Positions 51,601-64,000 are shown, numbered from the stretch's first letter. The stretch is 64,000 nt of DNA from Pholis gunnellus (GCA_910591455.2 OU342804.1:22594484-22658483), one strand, 5' to 3'. The notes: generated by a model from the sequence alone, not told the origin. Translations and numbers: made by a program.

Positions 51601-54600
51601 AAAGAGGCTATGAGTGATGCATGGAGTCTCACACTAGCTATTTATGATGAAGAGCAGACTAGTTAGAGAGGTTTCTATGGATTTTTCAGGTCGTAATTAA
51701 CGTGAATTCAAGCTTACCACAGCTGGGATGTCATCCAGAAAATAGGAAACTATAAGGTTTTTACGCCCACCTATCATGTATACAGCGAGCGAGTGTTTGA
51801 TACTGGAAATATATGCAGCTTTAAATCACTCGCTTTATTTCTGGAGAGGAGTGGAGGTTGCACAGTAAAGTCCTTGTGGAGGCTGCCGCCTGTCTCTTCC
51901 GCTCTCTTCAAACCTTGTGTAAAGTTGTATCGTATGAACGTCTCTCAGCCCAGGCCACAGCGCCCGGCTGACATGTAAGTGAGAACATTACCCACTGGCA
52001 GGCTTGGGGAGACAAGACTTCAGGGGAAATATTTAAACAGCCATTAAATCGCCGTCTGCAGCAGGTCCAGATACAGCATAAGCAGAATAACTGGTCGGTC
52101 AGATAGTGACAACTGAAGGTTGCGTTATTACTTTGCCCAGAGTTTCTAGTTGATTTTTCTATAATGTAGCGGAACCAACACGCCACACATGTGTGCTCAT
52201 AAAGGCCTGATTAACTGATGAAAGTAGCAGCCTGTAGCTTTAATCATGGTGAAACAAACCAACGGATGCCAGCTGCCTCCGTTCAGTACAGTCATCCCTA
52301 TTTAGATGTGTTTACTGTGTAGAGGGAACTTTGTGCCCAGAAATGGAAGCATCTAAAACCAACCAGTCATCCTTTAAGTGTCACCCAAATAAAAAATGTT
52401 TTCAAATCATGGCCAGAGACACTCAGAGAGTCAACCTGGTACAGTGAGCTTAAGACATGTCATGGAGAACTCGTCTCTGTGTTCAGGCAGACCTATCATC
52501 GTCATTAAAAGCCACTGAATGGAGCTTGTGGTTGTAATCATTCACAGAGGCCTTTCCCAGCGTTAATTGCCTCTTGACTTGAAAGTGTCGCTCAGCTGCC
52601 TCCCTGTGAATGACAGTTTGGTGTTTGTCTTAGTTTATTCGAATGATTGGAGAGTGTTGTGCTTGCAGAGACATCAAGGTTACCCACCAGCACAGAGAAT
52701 AGCAGTTAAGTGTCTGATGAGACGGCCTCATTAAAGAATTCTATAGAACAAAATGAAGACCGAGCTCATTCTGTTTTCATTTATATGATTTAAATCTGTG
52801 AATATACAGCTAAGGAGCACAAGGGTCAACGTTCAAGGTGCCATGTTTTAGTATGTCCCAGTTGAATGCATACTTCATGCAACATTATACACTTTGTAAG
52901 GGCAGCTGCAGTATGTGTAAAAAGAAGAGGTGTTAATTGTGTGTTTGTGTGCTGTAAATCCTGTTGAGGTACAGGTGAATTAAGTTATTGTGCTGTCGGC
53001 TGTAAGTTAGTGAGCAAACACCATTTATTGGGGCTTCAATGCTTCAGACAGAGAGATATATTTGAGGATATTTAAAGCTCCTGGTCTGTGAGCGGGTGAG
53101 AGAAATCCCTCTTAGCAAAAGTTTTTGTTTGCAATATTATAAAAAGCTGAATAAAAGTGCAGCTTTGTTTAGATTCAGTCAAAGATTTACAAAGATGTGC
53201 AGCTGCACTCTGGGACATAACTTCTCAGTATACGTTAGCAATAGTTTGAAATATTTAGGAAAAGGTTGTGGGCTATTTTGTTCAGATTCTGAGCCAGGCT
53301 GATGCAGATGAGAGGTTACAATCTACACACCCATCAAACCACAACTCAACACACACACTCTCTCTCTCTGTCTGCCATGCTCTCCTTTCAAATCTGGTTG
53401 GCTGCAGGGCCAGATTATCCTGTCAGCACACAACTGAAAGCCTGATTCAGCTGTTGGTGTCACTGCATCTGTATCCAGGATGGATGCATGGCTGGTTCAC
53501 TGCTGCAGACTGCTGAGAGCCGCAGCCCTTTACTCCTGAATTATGACCACTGAGGCCCCAAAAAGTGCCCATCCACAACTTTGAGCACAATATTAAGGTT
53601 ACATTTTGTGTCACATCCAGGTGGATCAGTACCTTCTTCTGCCTTTGTCTCTCACTTAACATCCATGCACTCACACACGTATGCTAAAGTGAGTGGGGGG
53701 GCGACTGTTAAGGCCTGTATGACCCCAGTGCAGCGGGGCATTCCCAACAGCAACTGTCACAACAACTTGTCTTCAAGAAAACAACAAAAAAAGAAAAGCA
53801 AGTTCCTGCATAACATAGCAGCCTAATACTCATGCGTGGGACACACGCACAGCTTTATGTGAATCCCTGAGAGGTATTTTCAGTGGCTGCCAGATTGGTG
53901 AAATACAGCAGAGAGTCAAAACGTGTCACTGTCTCATGGCACTCAAAGTGTAGTATAGATTACAAACTCTCTGAAGCTGAGCAGTGCATCACACCATCAG
54001 AAGGGACGTTTGAGATATTGTCAGCTGTCTGTCATTTAAAGTATTTTGTAGTTAAATATTTACACCCTCTCTGTGAAGATATGTTGTGTCTGTTGTGTTG
54101 ATTTTCTCTGCAGTGAGAATGTAACAACCAAACGTGTCTTGCGTCGATTTTCCTTCCAGTGATGCAGCCAGTGTAAGGTCCCCCGGTGCAAACATATCTG
54201 GATAATTGAAAGGAAGACATTGATATTTTGTTTTTTTCCATACTCCATCTTCATTTGTTGCAGCTTCAAAGAAGCTCTTGTGAAATGACAAGTGGCACTC
54301 CGTGTGCAACTGTGTTGTGCTCATGCATGTGTGACGGGCCTGTGTGCAAGACACGGAGAGTCTGATAGAGAGCAAAATCAGGAAGAGAAGCCAGAGAGTC
54401 GCCATGCAGCCTCTCCTCTTTTGTCTCTCTCCAACACAAGTGGCACTGTTCACATACAGCCCTATGCACTTGTGTGTGTACCTGGAAGATCGATAAGTGT
54501 ATGCATTAGGGCCAGATCAAGGCATACTCATCCTCGGCTAAAACTGGAATATCTTCCTAGAGAATTTTTTTCAAAGCATAAACATGAAGGTCACTATATT

Positions 54601-54659
54601 GTTAATGCAACATATATTAGTTTGTCTTCTAGCTTCCATCACAGCATGTCCTGTGATCG

Positions 54660-54795
54660 TAGAGGTTTTAGAGACCATGTTATCACAAAGCCCCTGCTTC
54701 GAGTCAGACTGGGGACCTTTGTTGCATGTCCCCCCTCTCTCCTCTCATTTCCTGTCAGCTACCTACCGTTTGTCTAATGAATGCAAAAAAAGACA
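54660..54795 (+). mobile_element. tRNA-derived SINE remnant
   Basis: gcttcgagtcagactgggga resembles a tRNA B box (GGTTCGAGTCC). It is followed by cctttgttgcatgtcccccc, ctctcatttcctgtc and tctaatgaatgcaaaaa, the usual order in a widespread fish tRNA-SINE that ends tctaataaaggcaaaa. The A-box half is missing or decayed. Confidence 0.7.
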
Positions 54796-55000
54796 CATAG
54801 GGTTGCATATCAGGGGTTTCACCCTCTTCCTTATATTTCATGGTGCGTAGACACTCATGGTGTGACACATAATCACTGTAGGTACGCACATCAAATGAAA
54901 GAATATGAACTTGAAGACAGCTGTATTGATCGAAATAGAACTTGCATGAGGTGAACAACTGAAAAACGTGGCTGAAACATGTTCCGTGTAGATGAGGTGG

Positions 55001-55023
55001 ATGATGATGATGATGATGATGAT
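55001..55023. repeat. (GAT)n microsatellite
   Basis: Seven to eight GAT units. Confidence 0.93.
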
Positions 55024-55202
55024 AGTGATTCACGTGGTCAAAGGATACTTTCAGCTTTATCCTGGTGAAGTGTGAACCATGCATTTTTACAATTCATCTG
55101 TCCCTTTACAGTGACGCTGACATGCGTTATTATGGATTTAATGAGTATCTACATTATGATGGCGGGGCTGTTAGACTCCACCTTATGGAAAGCAAGCATG
55201 TA

Positions 55203-55571
55203 CAGGACTGTCTCAGAAAATTAGAATATTGTGATAATCCCCATACGTGTGATTTAGTTTACTGAACCAAGCTGAGTGTTTTTCAAGGCTCAGGAAACCC
55301 TTGCAGGTGTTTCGAGTTAATTAGACGATTCAAGTGATTAGTTGAATACCCTACTAGTATACTTTTTCATGATATTCTAATATTTAGAGATAGGATATTT
55401 GAGTTTTCTTAAGCTGTAAGCCATAATCAGCAATATTAAAAGAATAAAAGGCTTGCAATATTTCAGTTGATTTGTAATGAATCCAGAATGCATGACATTT
55501 TGTTTTTTTTAATTGCATTACACAAAATAAAGAACTTTATCACAATATTCTAATTTTCTGAGACAGTCCTG
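55203..55571. mobile_element. Tc1/mariner-type MITE, 369 bp
   Basis: The first 35 bp, starting CAGGACTGTCTCAGAAAATT, are identical to the reverse complement of the last 35 bp. TA dinucleotides flank both ends (55201-55202 and 55572-55573). There is no transposase frame. Identical inverted repeats and a TA duplication point to a young, non-autonomous Tc1/mariner-type element. Confidence 0.93.
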
Positions 55572-55874
55572 TATATGTCAAACAGGAGCTCGTCGTTTAC
55601 TGGCCAAACACAAATGCTAAAATTACATTCAATGGGCTTATCTTTTATTTAATGGAACCATGTAAATATTGTATTCTCCAGTTCACGTCACGTTGACCCA
55701 CGGTCTTGCTGTTAAGGCTGCAGCACACCACTGCTGATAACCACAACGCATGTTCTCCCCTCTGGCACGCTATTGTTCAGTTCTGACTCACATTCAGACA
55801 GACGTCCCTGTCTTGATTCATGGATTCAGCAGAGTGTACTACAGACACCTCCTATGAGTGAGAGGAAAGGCCAC

Positions 55875-55922
55875 GCCCCCCCCCCCCCCCCACACACACA
55901 CCCCACACCCCCCCCCCCCCCA
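55875..55922. repeat. Two poly-C tracts with CA spacer
   Basis: Two runs of C (17 and about 15 nt) separated by a cacacacaccccacac-like spacer. The minus strand has strong G-quadruplex potential. Confidence 0.95.
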
Positions 55923-55929
55923 CCAGGCA

Positions 55930-56300
55930 GCAGCAGTAGCCAACCTGCTGTTGTTCCGCTGTTTCCATGGCAACGACGGCGAGTTGCTGCGCTCCGAAGC
56001 GAAGCGATGATATACAAGATGGGGGGAGGGGGAGGGGGGGTTGGGAGGGAGGAGCAGATGGGTGGGTGGGAGAGAAAAGGGAATACTGTAGGAAACGGAT
56101 GTTGGGGGAAGAAAACTGCTGCTGTTGTTGAAGCAGCGGGAACACGAGGAGGCCAAATGCACATGTCTGTCTGTTAGCTTTGTCAGCGTGAGCTCCGGTT
56201 AGACGGGCTGCAGTGCAGAGACTCTGTACAGCAGCATCAAACATCTCACCAGCTCTACGGTGTGGTTCACATGCGCTCTGAGATTCACACTGACTGGGTA
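55930..56300. promoter_or_regulatory. GC-rich intronic island with G-runs and an RFX X-box-like site
   Basis: This stretch is richer in GC and CpG than its surroundings. It has GTTTCCATGGCAAC at 55961-55974, which fits the palindromic RFX site GTTNCCATGGNAAC. G-runs follow at 56021-56070 (ggggggagggggaggggggg, then gggagggagg). The combination suggests an enhancer or internal promoter inside entrep2 intron 1. Open frames on both strands here are composition artefacts. Confidence 0.4.
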
Positions 56301-56455
56301 TGCACACTTATACGGACACATTTTGTGCTGCTCATTCATGGCCAGCAAAGGTCACTTGAAGGTGTCTGGAAGCTGAAATTGTCACATAAGTATTAGGAGT
56401 TCAGATCCCCTGATGCTGCATTTCACCTTCATGTGTCTTTTATTTGGGGACATCC

Positions 56456-56512
56456 ACACACACACACAATCACACACACACACATACACACACACAAACA
56501 CACACACACACA
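56456..56512. repeat. Imperfect (CA)n tract
   Basis: CA repeats with AAT, TAC and AAC interruptions, followed by an A run. Confidence 0.93.
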
Positions 56513-57663
56513 GAAAAAAAATGTTCAAGGTTAATCATAAGTGATCAATTATTATCCCCATTTAGAGCTTCATTATTTTTCCTCCTGTGAACTCAGAATA
56601 TCATCAGATTTTAAATTTGATGCAGCTTCACATAACCAATGAAGACTTTGATGGAAAACTAAATGGCCCTTTTTGCTCAAAAGCAAAACGTAACCCCTAG
56701 ATTGTCATTCTTAATCAATACTATTCATTCTAAAAATACACACTGTTTTTTCCTGTTTCAATGAGAGACACGAGTATGAGGGTATAGAAGCGTTTAGAGC
56801 ATAAATAATCACAGACGTTTACTAGGTGCTCCTCCGCAGCAGGGCAGGAATCAGCAGGGAGAGCAATAACGTAAACCCCCAAGTGCAATAGAGAGTGAAA
56901 CCCAACGGACACGCATCAGAGAGATATGAGATGCACAAAATTCAAAAGGCAAGAGATGGCATCACCAAGTATATTGATGTGTATGGTAACAGACTACAGG
57001 AGACAGGTGGGCGGTCGACTCATATTGGACAAATTCGTCTGGGGAACATTAATGTGTGCACGTGTTTGAAGATGATTATCAGACTATTAATGAGATGTTT
57101 CATTTTTAAAAATAAATTTGAAAATATAAGGTGTTTAAGCAGGAGATAAATCATAATAACAATACTGTACATTCGCACGTAGCAGACTCTTAGAAGACAG
57201 CTCTCTTACAGACCATTTAATCAGCGGCTCTTCATTTTATTAAAGGCCAGGATGGTGAGCTTCCCCGAACATATTCTGCTCAGCCTTATTCTGCAGATTT
57301 AACACACGCCTGCCCTTGTGTGCAGAAACACACACATGCACTCACACCAAACTGTGCACTCACACTTTCACTCATTTTTCACTCCGTGCTAAAAGGCTGC
57401 GGAGATGGAAGAGCTCAGACCCGAAACGGTTGACTCTGTAGAAAGGACTTTCATCTCTTGACCAACATCAAGCGCAAGGGAACGGAAATAAAAAGGGATG
57501 TTTCACTTGAAAAAGAGCAGCAGGAGAGGAGCTGACTCCGTGGCCGTATGTGCGGCATTTGTGTGCATCAGAGAGGTCTGCTTATTTTGGCTCCAGTGTT
57601 TAGTTGTAACATAGATGACAGGGTTTCTACAGAATATGAGTGTGAATAACATATCTGTGAAAG

Positions 57664-57685
57664 TGTGTGTGTGTGTGTGTGTGTG
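57664..57685. repeat. (GT)n microsatellite
   Basis: 11 GT units. Confidence 0.95.
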
Positions 57686-57798
57686 ATGCGGGGGATTCAT
57701 GTGCAGTCAGTCTGTCTGAACCAGCGAGGGTCCCTGCCCCTCTCAGAGCAGCAGCTGATGGGAAATCATTATGGATCCTGGCAAATGGCCAGTTCGTG

Positions 57799-57812
57799 GT
57801 TACCAGGGCAAC
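57799..57812. promoter_or_regulatory. RFX X-box match
   Basis: GTTACCAGGGCAAC fits the X-box consensus GTNRCC-N2-RGYAAC at every position. It lies in unique, moderately GC-rich sequence (57700-57870) about 1.8 kb from the other X-box-like site. Confidence 0.45.
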
Positions 57813-58939
57813 CGCACTGGCTCCATCCATTTTGGCAATGATGATGTTTGAGAAGCGGCCTGCTTTCTAAACCCTCACTCCCAGTAATGGCTTCTTTGAT
57901 TGGCGCCCTGCATAAATGAATAAGAATAGGTCAAGACTGTGATTTAGGTAAAATCCGTAGCAGTTTCAGCGCTCGCATATCTTTCTTTTCTAATCAGTAA
58001 TATGGAGTCACAAACACCTTTGTCGTGTGGTTATTATGGAAGTCTTCACTTTGGATACTAGCAGGAAGAGGTTGTTTATTCGCCCACTTGAAAATTGATT
58101 TTTCAAAAGAAACAACACGTAATGAGATGTGAAAATTATTTAAACAAAAGCTTAGAAACAATTATAGAATAAAAATGAATTGTTAACGGTTTCCATATTG
58201 TATTTTTTGCTATTTGGATCTGTTCTGTACATCTATTGCATGTCTGCATATCTGGAAGACTGTTAAACTCATCTACTACCTGCACAGAGTGGACTTTAAC
58301 CAAATTAGGACTACAGGAGTTCATTATTAAATGCCAACTGGCTCTTCTAATTGGATATACTTCAACTCACTGTTTCTATCTCCTTCTTGCAGTAAACCAA
58401 TTACTGCTGTATTTGTTGGCTCTCTATAGCAGTTGGGGTGAATTCAGTTTCTGTATGTCATTTGTGTATAAAGAAAAACAGTGTATGGAATAACAAATAC
58501 ACAGTGAGCAGCACTTAAATGTATATGCAGGATCAGTACTTTATTACTTGAGAAAACAGAAAAAGGGAATCAAGACAAAATAAGCAGTTTATTCAAACAA
58601 GTCAGCAATTTGGAGATGTCAGCACTAATGACTGACTCTACTGCCAGTTAGTGAACTGTATAATTGCCAAAGTGTAAACTACAGAGACAATGTCTATTTG
58701 AAAGAGAAAATAATTTCTACTGAACAAATGGTGAAGAACCTATTTATCATGAAGAAACTTTTTTCCTGTAGTCGATAACATCAATTTCCACCAAATGTAA
58801 TTGAAAACGTGTAACAAATAGAGAAGATCTGAACTTTTCTCAAATCCGTGTCAAGTTCAGGGCAGAGCAGAGAGGCCCAAGTGTCTTTCCCCAGAAGCTC
58901 CTCAGGGGGGTTTCCTAAGAGCTCACCCGATGCAGGCCT

Positions 58940-59370
58940 TTCACTGTGTCTTGGATCTGGCCCGGAGTCTCCTCCTAGTCAGAAGTGCTGAGGACATATT
59001 CAAAGAGAGGTGTCCAGGAAGCCGCCTTAACAAGTGTCTCAACCACCTTAACCCACTCCCAACAAAGTTGAGGAGAAGTCCGTCGATATCGATGTTCTCA
59101 ATCACTGAGCTCCTTACTCTAGACTAAGACCAAACACAAACGCAGCTCATTCTCTCAGTCAAGTACTCCAAATCTTTGTGTTGGTACAGAGACCGAAGAG
59201 GACAGTGAGCGCTTTGTTTACCCGCTCAGCTCACTCCTTTATCACCACTTACCAACGGGTGGTCAATCTCATAATCTCTTATCACTCAAGAGACCTAAAC
59301 CTTTTCTTAAGAGGGGACTTTGAGGTGCTAATCCTCATCCTGGTCATGACATGCTTGATTATAAACCACT
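58940..59370 (-). mobile_element. Non-LTR retrotransposon (LINE) remnant, C-terminal reverse transcriptase region
   Basis: On the + strand, tctggcccggagtctcctcc, agaggtgtccaggaagccgc, actgagctccttactct and tttacccgctcagctcactc follow, in order, the reverse complement of the well-known 3' part of a fish LINE ORF2. The element is therefore on the minus strand. It is full of stops and indels and no longer codes. From memory it could be L2/Rex1-like or RTE-like. Confidence 0.65.
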
Positions 59371-60928
59371 GCAGTGCGCTGCACAAGTAACGGTCACCGA
59401 AGTCTCCAGAATCACTAGATAACTTTAATTCAAACAGAAGTTTCCTAAGTCCTACTTTTGCATTTTAGTAGTGCACCTAACAACACTAATCATTAATGAA
59501 ACTCTGTGTCGGGGACAGAAAATAGCTTACTGTACTGTGAGATGGAAAACATCACTCATTCACACACACATTTTATATGATTTAGATTTCCACAACAAAT
59601 ATCGAAAAAATGTTTCATGTTTTTCTTCTTCCATAGTAAAATGCAGGTGTTGATACTGACGTTGTTTACTGGGTTGTGAATGTGTGTGTGTGTGACTGAA
59701 ATTAGCACGGCCTCATCACTTTTCTCCCATTAGGAATCCAACAAGGCTCACATGCCTTTTTTTCTGTAACGAAACAGTTAGAGTGCCGAGTCATAGATAC
59801 ACAGAGATTATCCTAATAGTTTCATATTAGTCCAGAGGCGCTGCAGTTAAAAATAATTCTGTTTCATATGCTCACTTTATCAAATCGCCTGTCATTTTTA
59901 AGTTGTTTCCTTCATCTATGTGTCACTTAAGCTGATATGCTAAATGATGTGAACATCCTGCTCCGCTGAATAACTTCCATCAAAGTGTCTTTAAATGTTA
60001 TCCAACTCTGAAATTAAAGCTTGTTGTTCCTGAACAAATTTCTCACAGTGTTCACTTTTTTTTTATTTACATAAAACCCTCTGTTAGGAAATATGTACAA
60101 AGTTAGTTCAAGATTTTCCTTAAAATATATCAGATCCAACCAAACTTTAATTTCTTCCAGATTTTTATTTATTTATTGCTTATCCATTTTTTCATGTTTC
60201 ATGATTTGGCAACTTACATTTCCATCTCCCCTTAAATGAAAATATTACTACATTTAGATAGCATTTCACCTCAGTTCTGACATATTTGCACTTTACAGAT
60301 TGTATTTAAAAATCCTTTATTGACAGTTTTCATCCTAATTTAACCTCATGTACTGTACTGCACCAACAGCGACCAACGAAAAGCTGTTCTGTGGTCCAGG
60401 CTCAAAACAATTTATGGAAGTGCTTCTACTATATTATCCTTAAAAAAAGTCCTGCTTACGAAGACTCTGTGAATGTCTTGTGAAAAGTTTATAAAATTAC
60501 GATAGGACATCAGGAAATATGCAAACACGTTGAAAGATGCTTCATCATTTTTTGTCAGTATGTTAGTGGGTGTGTGCTGCCCAGGTTTCAGTGACTAATG
60601 CTGCTAAGTATTTCATGTTAATCCTGTTCTGGGAGCAGCCAAGGGGAAAAGCCTCCAGTGACTGACAACCAGCAAAGTCATCACATGGTTCCCGCTCTCA
60701 CATTGTCTCTCCCCTCAAACCACAGACACACACACAGAAACTCATGTGCACACAGGTACACACACAGTCCATCACACTGTATATATGGACGCACTGGAGA
60801 GGGACAGAAAAGGATGGCATGACAAAAAAAAAGGTCAGAGTAAGACAAAGAGAGAAAGAGCCTCCCCACATTTCAATTACATTTAGTCTCTGCTGCCATG
60901 GTAATCATTCAACCATCAGTGAGTGAGC

Positions 60929-60958
60929 GAGTGTGTGTGTGCGTGCGTGCGTGCGTGC
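60929..60958. repeat. (GT)n/(GTGC)n tract
   Basis: Short GT run passing into a GCGT tetranucleotide repeat. Confidence 0.93.
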
Positions 60959-61354
60959 AGTAGGTAAGATAGCACCCTTGATATCTCCAACAAATGACAA
61001 CATGGATGAAGGAACAGTGCGCTTCAATGTTAAATCTGTTTCTTTGCTTGTACTCACAAAAGAGGGCACATCATCTGCTCCATGCCTCTACATCAATGCG
61101 ATAAGAGTCATGATGTTAAAAACATCTGTATAAAAGAGTGAGATGTGGTGGACAAGAAATAATCCCTTTGGGCTTGACACACTCTTTCACTTGAGGTATT
61201 CCTTCTGAATTCCTAAAAGGAATAATATAAGTTGAGCAACCTCAAGTTGCATAATTATGGAAATCTCTGCTGAGACTGAAATAGTTGGATAAGTAACCAG
61301 AAACTGCAATGTGATAGGAGCTCAGTTCAACCTTGGTCGTGCACTGTTGAATGC

Positions 61355-61464
<110 letters not shown>

Positions 61465-62139
61465 CAGGCTTGTAATGGTGTCACAACATCTCTGAACTTG
61501 ATCTTGTCGCATTGCATGGAGAGGGTGAATACCTTCAGTAACACAGGCCTCTGTTTCCTGCTGGCCGCTGCAGTTTAAACCTGTACGTAGGCAGCATTTC
61601 TACTTTGTTGCTGTTTTATGCTTGTTTTGCAATCCTTATTTTTTTTTATCTACATTGCCTAAATAGTGTATATTACTAAAAGGAAAACTGTAGCGCTCCT
61701 TCTCTTCACAGACTTTGGAGGAGATGTGTTTAAAATAAAAAAAACAAAGTAGTTGTAAAAAAGTAGTTCTTTGACAAAAATAGACCAGCTTTTAATGACA
61801 AAGACAATAATAAGAGACAGCAGACACTGGCACACCAGCCAGAATAGACACACATTGTCTCTGGCAGTTGCAACACAACCAGACATTAGGGGGTTACGGG
61901 CTTTATTCTATCTAAGCATGACTGTGGACTTGAACATATGAAAATTAAAGAATATGGTCTCACCGTGTAAACTAAAATAAGGGAGGGGAATTTATTTTAT
62001 ACACTTATCAACCACATTTTTGTAATTAAATTATACGTTTGTATCAAGTTTATCTTTCTATTATCATTAAATCGCAGTAGAAAAGACCAAAACACAGCAC
62101 ATGTATGGACAGAAGTCATGTCCCCGACATGGAAACTGC

Positions 62140-62270
62140 TGATCTTTGGGTCAGTGGTTAAGGTTTGGGTAAGGGTTAGGGTCAGGCAAGCAGTGGTTAG
62201 GTTAAGTCTCCAGGAAATGAATGTAAGTTTATGTAATGTCCCCGAAAGTGTCCCAAAAATGTGTATGTTT
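62140..62270. repeat. Dispersed fish repeat with telomere-like motif
   Basis: ggtttgggtaagggttaggg followed by agtggttaggttaagtctcc and aggaaatgaatgtaagttta matches from memory a common fish repeat often found beside GT tracts. The TTAGGG-like part is degenerate and short, not a telomere. Confidence 0.6.
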
Positions 62271-63304
62271 GCTCACATGAAATATTGACACCCCATTCGC
62301 CAGGGTCCTGTGGGTCTCAAGGTGAGTGAAGAAGTGGAAGATTGACTAGAGAGTGGAACAAGATGGAGAGGGAAATATAAGTGAGAAGTCTGGATAGTGA
62401 GTGTGTAAGTGCAGAAATACACCGTGATTGAGTGGGCGCCGAGCGGGAGCAAGAAATACAGAGATGGAGTGTAATACAGGCAGAAATTGGCAAGGAAAAG
62501 GTGGCAAAACTGGAAGAGAGAGAGCGGATATCAAAAAAATTGAAGGGAAGGAGGAGAGCTCGGTGGGGGAATGGGGAGAGCATGTTGGCGTTAAATGGAG
62601 GGTTAAGAAGGGTGAAAGGCACAGAGAGAGACCATGGAGGAATAGAGCGCTGGAGGCTATAAGTACCCTTTGTTCACACACTTTTCGATGATACGCAAAT
62701 CCACACCTACAGAAGCAGGCACTGTAAAAATGCAACACCACGCCCAGAGTGAAGCGTGCTGAGAAAATCAATAGGTTGTTCTTTTTAATCTAAATTTAAT
62801 CAAATCAGGCGTCTCGTTTAAAAAAACATCTGCTGTTTAGTGTGACGAAGTTATAAAAGACAAACAGACAGTCTAAATCAAACGGACAGCTCAATAACAA
62901 CATGGGAGTAATACGTATCAGAGGGAAGCTCAGACATCACAACAAGATGAGTCCAGATAGCTTGAATTGTTTCATTTCAGCAAACGCATCAAGCTGAAAG
63001 GTAACTGGTTCCAGGTAGATGGAGCACAAAATCTAAAAGCAAATCAGTGCTAATGGAAAAACCTGGAGCATCAATAAGTCCCGAGAGACAGCCTGATGAA
63101 GTCGCCAGGGTAATAACACAAGAAGTCCTCCGATTTAAAGGACAAAATACACCGTTTGTCCGTGCCATCTCGATGGACTAATGGGAGTGTTTTCTGATCT
63201 GACGCCCTCATCAGCAGGACAGCATCGTTTGTCTGTGGCTCCCAAAACCGCTACAAATCACTGCTGGAAGATAAATCAGTTGTATTATGCCACTATGCTA
63301 TAGT

Positions 63305-63480
63305 TACAGGTTGGTTAGATTTAGGGACAAGAAAGGAGGAAATCAGGGTTTGGGTTAAAATAACCACTTAGTAAGGGATCTCTTGTCATCATGGTCACAA
63401 TAACAACCTCTTGGTTGAGGTTAGGGGACGATTGTCGTCATGGTCAAAAGAAACCCACGTTGACTGTCGATTGGAAACTA
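63305..63480. repeat. Dispersed fish repeat (ggttagatttagg family)
   Basis: ggttggttagatttagggac, tttgggttaaaataacca, cttggttgaggttagggga and gtcatggtcaaaagaaac form the series of short related phrases typical of another common fish repeat. No ends are defined. Confidence 0.55.
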
Positions 63481-64000
63481 ACAGCGGTCAGCATCCGTCA
63501 CCATCCACCTCCTATGTGGACTTTGTCACTCTATAGTAACGACAGCTCACTTCCTCCTTTGCTGCCTTCTGTATCACTACGCTTGCTGCAGGGCTTTTTC
63601 AGTGTTGTCTTTTGCATGTCAATTTTCTTGGCAGGACATTAAACGAACAGGAATTATTTAAGTATGTTGCTATTACAGTATACTTTTATTATTCTTATAT
63701 ATCTATGGATTAAGTATTCTTACAGTAAATATTTGGCCCAATGTGTGCAAGGATAGGCTGCAGCCCACTGTGATAGATGAATGGAAATATCTCATAGAAA
63801 ACAGGTATAATGGACAGCTGCTGTCGCAATCATGGACATTTCTTTCTGTACATTATTCCTCAAAGCCTTTACCTAGCTTTTCACCAGAGCACAAAGCTTA
63901 GCTGTCTGTACTCCTACTGTATGCTGTCAATGAAAATGTAATCGATACATCGTACGATCAAACAAACTTAAGAATTTGGTTAGATAGAAAGTAACCAACA

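Noticed and set aside
54052..54777. 133-aa minus and 161-aa plus frames
   Set aside because: They overlap each other and a SINE remnant, and have no protein-like motif or conserved family signature.
55773..56307. Overlapping frames on both strands (107-151 aa)
   Set aside because: Caused by C-runs and G-runs in a GC-rich spot. Poly-Pro/poly-Gly content, and open in several frames at once.
57667..57870. 67-aa plus frame considered as entrep2 exon 2
   Set aside because: It lacks the expected membrane segment following WAGFS and suitable phase-0 splice sites. Its first residues come from a GT repeat.
62140..62180. Interstitial telomere
   Set aside because: The TTAGGG-like stretch is only a few degenerate units and sits within a known-looking dispersed repeat.

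Overview
The window looks like nuclear DNA of a teleost fish, probably an acanthomorph or perciform-like species. This rests on short phase-consistent exons in long introns, many (CA)n/(GT)n microsatellites, and several dispersed repeat families (hAT, Tc1/mariner, tRNA-type SINE, LINE) that I recognise from spiny-rayed fish. Apart from one candidate GC donor, every exon junction I call is GT-AG. No bacterial, viral or CRISPR-like system is visible.

Region 1 (1-28495, + strand) is almost all of the tight junction scaffold gene tjp1 (ZO-1). The first coding exon lies upstream. I place 28 exons whose phases chain without a break from an in-frame Met at 106 to the TAA at 26770-26772, giving about 1,701 residues (human ZO-1 is about 1,750). 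Domain order is PDZ1, acidic/basic linker, PDZ2, linker, PDZ3, SH3, degenerate guanylate kinase, acidic tail, alternative alpha-motif exon, long Pro/Tyr-rich region with the actin-binding segment, then ZU5. A 3' UTR with a long CA tract and two AATAAA signals follows. Splicing features of interest are a likely GC-AG intron, two microexon candidates (12 and 27 nt), a possible 39-nt cassette, the frame-neutral alpha exon, and two in-frame donors 60 nt apart in the ZU5 region.

Region 2 (about 28500-30770) is intergenic. It holds an 858-bp hAT-type element with terminal inverted repeats and a perfect 8-bp target duplication, then a second decayed transposon containing an (AT)n tract.

Region 3 (about 30770-64000, + strand) holds the CpG-rich promoter, 5' UTR and first coding exon of a gene matching ENTREP2 (FAM189A1), followed by more than 32 kb of its first intron. 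The order and orientation tjp1 then entrep2 match the human 15q13 neighbourhood. The intron contains no second exon I can support. It holds microsatellites, several decayed hAT copies, a Tc1-like MITE, SINE and LINE remnants, a perfect 21-bp hairpin, and a GC-rich spot with RFX X-box-like sites that could be an internal regulatory element.

The two genes encode unrelated proteins: a cytoplasmic junction scaffold linking claudins/occludin to actin, and an endosomal membrane adaptor. They are linked here by conserved synteny, not by a shared pathway.
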